From Candidatus Eiseniibacteriota bacterium (GTDB lineage Bacteria; Joyebacterota; Joyebacteria; Joyebacterales; Joyebacteraceae), in the NCBI GenBank assembly GCA_030639555.1, contig DAOWCM010000044.1, positions 1 through 11,113 of the forward strand: a DNA stretch of 11,113 nucleotides, written 5' to 3'. A model generated the notes under the pieces. The model saw only the letters and a list, made by a program, of their open reading frames with translations. It did no database searches and was not told where the DNA came from. How positions within the stretch are numbered: the first letter of the stretch is position 1; the number at the start of each line of letters is the position of its first letter. A program made the translations under genes and the position numbers. Of the stretch, positions 6,369 through 11,113 are shown piece by piece.

Positions 6369-8063
6369 ATGCCAGAGACCAAAAAGGCGTCTTGTCTCTT
6401 CTGCTCGTTCCAGTGCGGCTTCGCAATGGAGATGGACGCGGGAGTGCCGGTCAGAGTCGACCTGGACACGGAGGCCCCGCACAATCTTGGGTCGCTGTGC
6501 ACCCGGGGGCACTACAACCTGGAACTCCTTGTTCATCCCAGGCGCAATCTTGCGACTACGGTCAACAGGCGGAGAGTTCCGTGGATGTCGGGGGTGACCA
6601 AAGTCGCGGGGAAACTCAAGGAGATCAAGGAAGCCGACGGTGGTGACGCGCTGGGCGTGATCGTGGGCACCGAGCTCTCGAACGAGGACTACGCCGCGGC
6701 CGCCGCGTTCGCCGCCGGCACGCTCGGCACTGGGAACATCACTGTTGCGTACGACGGGAATGACTATCCGCTTCTCAGGGGAGGAGGGGGTGGTGACGCA
6801 ACGCCGTCGGACCTCGACGACGCCGACTGTTTCGTGCTGGTGGGCGACATCTTCTGGGGCCATCCAAGCGTCGCGAAGCGCATCATCGAGTCCCGCTACA
6901 AGAGCAGGACGAACAGGATCTACACGCTCAACCCCTACCGCAGCAACACCGACTGGTTCGCTGACCGCCACATCGTCGTCCGTCCCGGCGCCGAGCCGGT
7001 TGTGCTCGCAGGTCTCCTCGCCGCCATGAACGCACAGGGCGCGCCGCGCGTGGAGCTTGATTCCGCCGCCGCCGCCGGCGGGCTTGCGACCAGGGAGTTC
7101 ACGGCCATCGCCGGGGGGCTCAAGGAGCATCACAAGGTCGTCGTGATGGTGAGCTCGAGACTCGGCGACTCGGCGGCGGGCTTCTTGACCGGGCAACTGG
7201 CGGCTCTTCTCGCCCGGAAGGTCGGTGGGAAGTACGCCCCACTTTTCCGCGGCGGCAATGCGCTCGGCGCGTACAACACCATCGGTTCCGCCAGAACGGT
7301 CCCAGAGGTTCTCTCGGATGTCACCTCGGGCAAGATCAAGGGGCTTCTGGTGTTGGGTCCGGACATCCTCCAGCTCTATCCGGGAGCGGTGAGCACCGAG
7401 GACCTCGAGAGGCTCCAGCTCCTCGTGGCGTCTGCCATCTTCGAGAATGACACGACGAAGCACAGCGACGTCGGGCTGCCGCAGGCCGTGTGGACCGAAA
7501 TGGCCGGGGCCTATACCGGGTCGCTGGGCGTCGCGACCACGATTGCGCCTCTGACGGACGCGCAGGGAGACGCACGGTCGACAGGTGAGATGCTGTCGGA
7601 CATCGCCAGCGAGATGGGCGCGGCACTGCCCTCGGGCGGCGGCTCAACGGCCGAGCACCCCGAGCTTCCCATTGACGCCCAGGCCGAGCTCAACCGGATA
7701 GCCGGGCAGTCGACAGAAGAGGGTGTTGTACTCATCGAGGGTATCAACCCGCTCCACCGCTGGGACGGCACCATCACGGGCAGAATGAGCTTCCCGAAGG
7801 TGATCTCCCCCTACTGTGATATCTGGATCGGTGAAGAGATAGCAGGGAGCCTCGGGGTCGAGGCCGGGTCCAATGTGGCCTTAGCTACTGAGCGCGGCGA
7901 GACGACGATAATCGCGACCGTCACCGACAGAATGCCAGGCGGGCTGGTGGCGATTCCGAGCTACGTGCCCGACGTCAGAGGGCTTCTGGCGTGGACGCTG
8001 AACCCCTCCACGAAGTGGTTCGACGTGGCGGCTTCGGGCGTGAAGGTGACGCCTGGAACATAG
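6369..8063 (+). CDS. Molybdopterin-oxidoreductase-fold subunit (FdhA/FwdB/NuoG-like), apparently lacking the metal ligand
   Basis: This is a 564-residue protein of the molybdopterin oxidoreductase superfamily. The N-terminal [4Fe-4S] motif is intact: C9, C12, C16 and C44 in CLFCSFQC...SLCTRGHY. Fold marks include LGVIVGTELSNEDYAAAAAF, CFVLVGDIFWGHPSVAKR, FRGGNALGAYNTIG, LLVLGPDIL and a C-terminal dinucleotide-binding-like domain near LGVEAGSNVAL. In formate dehydrogenases the Cys or Sec that binds Mo or W lies just before the equivalent of DADCFVLVGD. Here that stretch reads YDGNDYPLLRGGGGGDATPSD (about 128-148, split into shorter motifs here only for position), with no Cys and no in-frame TGA for Sec. 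It may therefore be a NuoG-like conduit rather than a working formate dehydrogenase; a noncanonical ligand cannot be excluded. GAGGGG (6354-6359) precedes ATG 6369, and it is followed by its likely Fe-S partner. Confidence 0.8.
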   Translation: MPETKKASCLFCSFQCGFAMEMDAGVPVRVDLDTEAPHNLGSLCTRGHYNLELLVHPRRNLATTVNRRRVPWMSGVTKVAGKLKEIKEADGGDALGVIVGTELSNEDYAAAAAFAAGTLGTGNITVAYDGNDYPLLRGGGGGDATPSDLDDADCFVLVGDIFWGHPSVAKRIIESRYKSRTNRIYTLNPYRSNTDWFADRHIVVRPGAEPVVLAGLLAAMNAQGAPRVELDSAAAAGGLATREFTAIAGGLKEHHKVVVMVSSRLGDSAAGFLTGQLAALLARKVGGKYAPLFRGGNALGAYNTIGSARTVPEVLSDVTSGKIKGLLVLGPDILQLYPGAVSTEDLERLQLLVASAIFENDTTKHSDVGLPQAVWTEMAGAYTGSLGVATTIAPLTDAQGDARSTGEMLSDIASEMGAALPSGGGSTAEHPELPIDAQAELNRIAGQSTEEGVVLIEGINPLHRWDGTITGRMSFPKVISPYCDIWIGEEIAGSLGVEAGSNVALATERGETTIIATVTDRMPGGLVAIPSYVPDVRGLLAWTLNPSTKWFDVAASGVKVTPGT

Positions 8064-8084
8064 ACGATTACCTAAGGAGACCTC

Positions 8085-8141
8085 GTGGAACGACTTGGCC
8101 GCGCGGTCGACGTGGCACCATCCTACGGGAGAGCTGGATGA
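8085..8141 (+). other. Possible 18-codon leader ORF overlapping the ferredoxin start
   Basis: A strong AAGGAG at 8074-8079 is followed after 5 bases by GTG 8085. That frame encodes VERLGRAVDVAPSYGRAG and stops at TGA 8139-8141, overlapping the next gene's ATG at 8138 in an ATGA arrangement. The spacing and overlap suggest translational coupling. No protein family is recognisable and it may be chance or a decayed gene remnant. Confidence 0.25.
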
Positions 8142-8620
8142 ACAAGAGAAACGTCCTCGACTACGGGCGCTGCATTGGTTGCAGAAGCTGCATAGCAGCC
8201 TGCTACTATTCCCACAATTTTCAGGACCAGCTCGAGGCCTCCACCGTAGTGACCAATGCCGTGCTGCAGATGAACTGCCGGCATTGCGAACAGCCGCTGT
8301 GTGAGGCAGCGTGTCCCCAGGAAGCCATCAAGAGACGGGACGACGGGTTGGTCATCAGGAGCACCATTTTGTGCAGTGGCTGCACGTCGTGCGCCCAGGC
8401 GTGCCCGTTCGGTGCGATCGATCTGGAGCGGACACGTCACCACATGCCGAAGTGTGATCTCTGCGACTGGCGCACCCTCGAAGGCAAGGACACGATGTGC
8501 GCGGCAACGTGCGTCTCGGGCGCAAGGACGTTCGAGGACGTGAGCGACATCGAAACTCAGAGGGGCACGCCGATGAGAGGCAGCCGCGCGATCGCCAAGA
8601 CGTGGCGAGGAAAGCGGTAG
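8138..8620 (+). CDS. HycB/CooF-like four-cluster 4Fe-4S ferredoxin subunit
   Basis: This is a 160-residue electron-transfer protein with sixteen ligand cysteines in the HycB/CooF/DmsB arrangement. The motifs are CIGCRSCIAAC (C12-C22), CRHCEQPLCEAACP (C47-C59), CSGCTSCAQACP (C79-C89), and CDLC paired with CAATC (C106, C109, C121, C125). This predicts four [4Fe-4S] clusters forming a wire. By family knowledge such subunits link a molybdopterin-type catalytic subunit to a hydrogenase small subunit, as in formate hydrogenlyase. That matches the order here, directly after the Mo-fold gene and before the membrane and small subunits. The ATG at 8138 has GGGAGAG about 5 bases upstream; the frame continues upstream over the previous gene but without an alternative start near a ribosome binding site. 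No twin-arginine signal is present, so a cytoplasmic location is expected. Confidence 0.9.
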   Translation: MNKRNVLDYGRCIGCRSCIAACYYSHNFQDQLEASTVVTNAVLQMNCRHCEQPLCEAACPQEAIKRRDDGLVIRSTILCSGCTSCAQACPFGAIDLERTRHHMPKCDLCDWRTLEGKDTMCAATCVSGARTFEDVSDIETQRGTPMRGSRAIAKTWRGKR

Positions 8621-8677
8621 GCACGCCCGAGCACAAGCGATCATGTGGACGCTGTCAGAGCGAGAGAGGTAGCATAA

Positions 8678-9616
8678 ATGGCATCATCACTTGGCTTGGT
8701 TCTGAAGTTCCTCATCTTCCCCGGCCTCTTGTTCACTGCGGTCGTTGGGCTTCTTACGCAGTGGGTCGACAGAAAGGTGAGCGCCAGAGTCCAGTGGAGA
8801 GTTGGGCCACCCTGGTTCCAGCCGTTCGCGGACATCCTGAAGCTCCTCGGGAAGGAGATCATCATTCCCGAGGGAGCCAGGCGCACGGGCTTCCTGCTGG
8901 CCCCGTTGGCTGGCCTTGCGGCGGTGGGGGTGGTGTCGACAGCGTTGTGGTTGGCCAACATGGGGGGCGACGGGTTCGTGGGGGACCTGATCGGTGTCAT
9001 CTACCTGCTGACGATACCATCGCTGGCCATAATCATCGGCGCGTCGGCGTCGAGTAACCCACTGGCGAGCGTCGGAGCGAGCCGCGAGATGAAGCTGGTG
9101 CTCGCGTACGAGCTGCCGTTCGTCATCGCCATTTTCACGGCCGTGACCAAGGTCTCGCCGATGACGCTGAGACTCGACGGGATTCTCGATTACCAGGCGG
9201 CGAACGGCGTGCTCCTCGGCAACCCCTCGTGCATCATTGCCTTCGTTGTCGTCATCCTCTGCGCGCAGGCGAAGCTCACGTATACGCCGTTCGACATTCC
9301 AGAGGCGGAAACCGAGCTCATGGACGGGACACACATGGAGTATTCGGGCGCCGCGCTGGCGGTCGTCAATCTGTCCCAGGCCATGATGCTCTTCACGCTT
9401 CCCGTCTTCTTCATCACCATCTTCTGGGGCGGGCTCGTCCTGACGGGTTGGGGCATTCTCTATACCATCGTCAAGTATCTGATCATCATCACGATAATCG
9501 TTCTCATTAAGAACACGAATCCAAGGGTGAGGATCGACCAGGCCGTCCGGTTCTTCTGGGGCCCGGTCACGGTTCTCGCGATCATCGGCATGGTGCTCGC
9601 GATAGTGGGCCTCTAA
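8678..9616 (+). CDS. NuoH-like membrane subunit of a group 4 hydrogenase (HycD/EchB family)
   Basis: This is a 312-residue, very hydrophobic protein with about eight membrane helices. It belongs to the NuoH/HycD/EchB family, shown by WVDRKVSARVQWRVGPPW, then FQPFADILKLLGKE near residues 45-65, EMKLVLAYELPF near 140-155 and TPFDIPEAETELMDG near 205-220. These are the conserved cytoplasmic-loop motifs of the family, including the acidic residues at the quinone/hydrogenase interface. By family knowledge this subunit anchors the soluble arm to the membrane and takes part in ion translocation. AGAGAGG at about 8663-8669 precedes ATG 8678, 57 bases after the ferredoxin gene. Its presence makes the complex membrane-bound. 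No antiporter-like (NuoL/M/N) subunit is in the window, though one could follow downstream. Confidence 0.92.
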   Translation: MASSLGLVLKFLIFPGLLFTAVVGLLTQWVDRKVSARVQWRVGPPWFQPFADILKLLGKEIIIPEGARRTGFLLAPLAGLAAVGVVSTALWLANMGGDGFVGDLIGVIYLLTIPSLAIIIGASASSNPLASVGASREMKLVLAYELPFVIAIFTAVTKVSPMTLRLDGILDYQAANGVLLGNPSCIIAFVVVILCAQAKLTYTPFDIPEAETELMDGTHMEYSGAALAVVNLSQAMMLFTLPVFFITIFWGGLVLTGWGILYTIVKYLIIITIIVLIKNTNPRVRIDQAVRFFWGPVTVLAIIGMVLAIVGL

Positions 9617-9639
9617 GGGTCAATACGGAGCGCAAGTAC

Positions 9640-10053
9640 ATGGGTGCTACCAGCTGGGGATTCAAGAAGTCGCTGTGGGTATTCCACCTGAACGCCGGGG
9701 CCTGCAACAACTGCGACATCGAGGTACTCGACTGCCTGTGCCCTCGGTTCGACATCGAGCGCTTCGGCATGAAGCTCGTGGGGAGCGTGAAGCACGCCGA
9801 CGTGCTTCTGGTCTCGGGCTTCGTCTCGAGAAAGGTGTTGCCGCAGGTCATCGAGACTTACGAGCAGGCGCCGAAGCCCGTGGCCGTTGTGGCACTGGGG
9901 TCGTGTGGCTGCACGGGTGGGATTTTCAGGGACGGCTACAACTTCGCGGGACCGGTGGACAAGCTGATCCCGGTCGACGCGTACATTCCCGGATGTCCGC
10001 CGCGGCCCGAGGCGATCATAGACGGTATCGTGAAGCTCATGGGAAAGCTCTAG
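9640..10053 (+). CDS. NuoB-like [NiFe]-hydrogenase small subunit (EchC/HycG family)
   Basis: This 137-residue protein is the compact small-subunit type of complex I-related hydrogenases. It carries the four cysteines that bind the proximal [4Fe-4S] cluster: C22 and C25 in NAGACNNCDIE, C89 in LGSCGCTGGIF and C119 in PGCPPRPEAIIDGI. An extra cysteine (C91) sits beside C89. There is no signal peptide and no additional cluster domain, unlike periplasmic uptake hydrogenases. By family knowledge it relays electrons from the ferredoxin subunits to the [NiFe] site in the large subunit. The ATG at 9640 is preceded by GGAG at 9627-9630. It lies 23 bases after the membrane subunit. Confidence 0.92.
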   Translation: MGATSWGFKKSLWVFHLNAGACNNCDIEVLDCLCPRFDIERFGMKLVGSVKHADVLLVSGFVSRKVLPQVIETYEQAPKPVAVVALGSCGCTGGIFRDGYNFAGPVDKLIPVDAYIPGCPPRPEAIIDGIVKLMGKL

Positions 10054-10123
10054 GCTTAGGACTGGTTCCGAGAGGACCGCTGGGCGGGCATATCAACGCG
10101 AACGCTAGGGGAGTGGAGAAGCA

Positions 10124-10552
10124 ATGAGCAAACAAGTGCTTACGAACCTTAAGACCAAGTTCGGCGACCGTGTCGAGATCCGCGAGCACAACGACCGCCG
10201 GGCGTACGTGACGGTCAGCAACGGGGACTGGATGGAGGTCCTCCGCTACATGTACGAGGTGGAGGGGGGGAGGCTGACCACGGCGACCGGGAGCGACAGG
10301 CCGACCGGGGTGGAACTGCTGTATCACTTCGCGATCGACACGGACGCGATCGTCGTGAACATAAGAACGACGCTCAAGAAACCGTTCCCGAAGATCGAGT
10401 CGCTGACCCCGCACTACTACGCCGCCGATTTCATCGAGCGAGAGATCTTCGATTTCCTCGGTGTCGAATTCGAGGGGCACCCGGACCCGAGGAAGATCCT
10501 CTCCTCACACGACAGGCCCGCGGATTTCCACGTAATGAGGAGAGACGAATAG
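10124..10552 (+). CDS. NuoC-like subunit (EchD / hydrogenase 30-kDa-type)
   Basis: This is a 142-residue protein of the NuoC/complex I 30-kDa family. The diagnostic core is GVELLYHFAIDT with VVNIRTTLKKPFPKIESLTPHYYAADFIEREIFDFLGVEFEGHPDP, read here in pieces: LLYHF, then IESLTPHYYAADFIEREIFD, then LGVEFEGHPDPRKIL. It has no cofactor-binding cysteines, as expected. By family knowledge it is a structural subunit that docks against the large subunit at the soluble-arm/membrane interface. AGGGGAG at 10107-10113 and a closer GGAGAA precede ATG 10124. Its TAG stop is immediately followed by the ATG of the large-subunit gene with no spacer. In formate hydrogenlyase NuoC and NuoD are fused (HycE); here they are separate as in Ech. 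Confidence 0.88.
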   Translation: MSKQVLTNLKTKFGDRVEIREHNDRRAYVTVSNGDWMEVLRYMYEVEGGRLTTATGSDRPTGVELLYHFAIDTDAIVVNIRTTLKKPFPKIESLTPHYYAADFIEREIFDFLGVEFEGHPDPRKILSSHDRPADFHVMRRDE

Positions 10553-11113
10553 ATGAGCACGATAATACCCATTGGTCCGTTCCATCCAGTGCTCGAGGAG
10601 CCGGAGTATATCCAGCTCTACGTGGACGGGGAGACCGTGGAGAGCGCCGACATCGACCTCGGCCGAATCCACCGCGGGATGGAGCTTCTCGCGCAGGAGA
10701 AGACGTTCGACCAGGACATCTTCCTCGTTGAGCGTATCTGCGGCATCTGCTCGGCGTCGCACAGCTGGGCCGCCAGCCTGGCGATGGAGGACATCGTCGG
10801 CGTTACGCCGCCTGATCGGGCACGCTACCTCAGGACGATCGTGCACGAGCTCGAGAGGCTTCACAGCCACATGCTCTGGGTGGGGTTGGCAGGACACATA
10901 CTCGGGTACTGGACGGTCTTCATGTGGGGCTGGAAGTATCGCGAGCCGGTCCTCGATGCTCTCGAAATGATCACGGGGAACAGGCAGCACTATGCGTGGT
11001 ACAAGGCCGGTGGCGTGCGCAGGGCCGTGGCGGATGAGATCTGGCCGGAAGTCCTCAAGATCATCGACGAGTTCGCGGGGAACGTGGATATGCTCACGGG
11101 CGCCATCCTCGAC
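10553..11113 (+). CDS. [NiFe]-hydrogenase large subunit, group 4 / NuoD-like (partial, 3' end cut)
   Basis: The frame opens at ATG 10553, directly after the previous stop and behind GAGGAGA (about 10535-10541), and stays open for 187 codons to the window end. The N-terminus IGPFHPVLEEPEY and the stretch RIHRGMELLAQEK are typical of the NuoD/EchE family. The [NiFe] L1 motif is intact: ERICGICSASHS with C63, C66 and H70. Complex I NuoD lacks these cysteines, so the protein should be a true hydrogenase. HELERLHSHMLWVGLAGH and GNRQHYAWYKAGGVRR also match the group 4 pattern. By family knowledge it holds the Ni-Fe(CN)2CO centre that makes or oxidises H2. The second nickel-ligand motif (C-terminal CxxC) and any protease-cleaved tail lie beyond the window. 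The exact group 4 subgroup cannot be set from this fragment. Confidence 0.93.
   Translation, partial: MSTIIPIGPFHPVLEEPEYIQLYVDGETVESADIDLGRIHRGMELLAQEKTFDQDIFLVERICGICSASHSWAASLAMEDIVGVTPPDRARYLRTIVHELERLHSHMLWVGLAGHILGYWTVFMWGWKYREPVLDALEMITGNRQHYAWYKAGGVRRAVADEIWPEVLKIIDEFAGNVDMLTGAILD

Noticed and set aside
6700..6850. Possible selenocysteine codon in the Mo-fold gene.
   Set aside because: No in-frame TGA occurs anywhere in the gene before its TAG stop, so no Sec can be encoded.
6360..7463. Long open frame on the - strand (367 codons).
   Set aside because: It is antisense to the molybdopterin-fold gene, with biased composition and no recognisable domain.
10572..10970. + strand frame of 132 codons over the large-subunit gene, and a - strand frame at 10505-10990.
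   Set aside because: Both are shadows of the hydrogenase large subunit, whose frame runs open to the window end and carries the RICGICSASH motif.
8678..11113. Reading the membrane, NuoB-, NuoC- and NuoD-like genes as respiratory complex I.
   Set aside because: The large subunit keeps the [NiFe] CxxC motif, NuoE/NuoF are absent, and the ferredoxin is HycB-like, so a group 4 hydrogenase fits better.

Overview
The window is GC-rich bacterial DNA with every convincing gene on the + strand. It looks like part of a chromosome from an anaerobic, probably uncultured bacterium. The evidence for a bacterium is a gyrase A C-terminus and an HflK/HflC set; the evidence for anaerobic life is a membrane-bound [NiFe]-hydrogenase cluster. 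The lineage cannot be fixed from sequence reading alone. I saw no tRNA, rRNA, CRISPR array, insertion sequence or integrase.

Region 1 (1-306) is the 3' end of gyrA. Region 2 (343-4020) holds three consecutive SPFH/band-7 membrane protein genes. The first is an unusual fusion of a six-helix cation diffusion facilitator (CDF) transporter core to an HflK-like SPFH protein. The second is HflC-like. The third is a stand-alone HflK-like protein that is a paralogue of the fusion's C-terminal half. Together they could form an HflKC-type cage with a metal transporter tethered to it.

Region 3 (4021-4431) is a roughly 410-bp non-coding stretch. It has a plausible sigma-70-type promoter, short repeats and a perfect 16-nt palindrome, and it probably separates the SPFH operon from the next one.

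Region 4 (4432 to the window end) is a tightly packed operon of eight genes for a modular respiratory-type complex. In order they are: a HydB-like two-cluster Fe-S protein; a HydG-like FAD/NAD(P) reductase with a C-terminal [2Fe-2S] site; a molybdopterin-oxidoreductase-fold protein that seems to lack the Mo/W-ligating Cys or Sec; a HycB/CooF-like four-cluster ferredoxin; a NuoH-like membrane subunit; a NuoB-like small subunit; a NuoC-like subunit; and a [NiFe]-hydrogenase large subunit cut off by the window end. The large subunit keeps the N-terminal CxxC nickel-ligand motif, so this is a group 4 hydrogenase rather than complex I. The simplest reading is a membrane-anchored hydrogenase exchanging electrons with NAD(P)H, through FAD, [2Fe-2S], several [4Fe-4S] clusters and the [NiFe] site, with the Mo-type subunit acting as a NuoG-like electron conduit. 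That reading is inference. The C-terminal half of the large subunit and any ferredoxin or antiporter subunits lie beyond the window.
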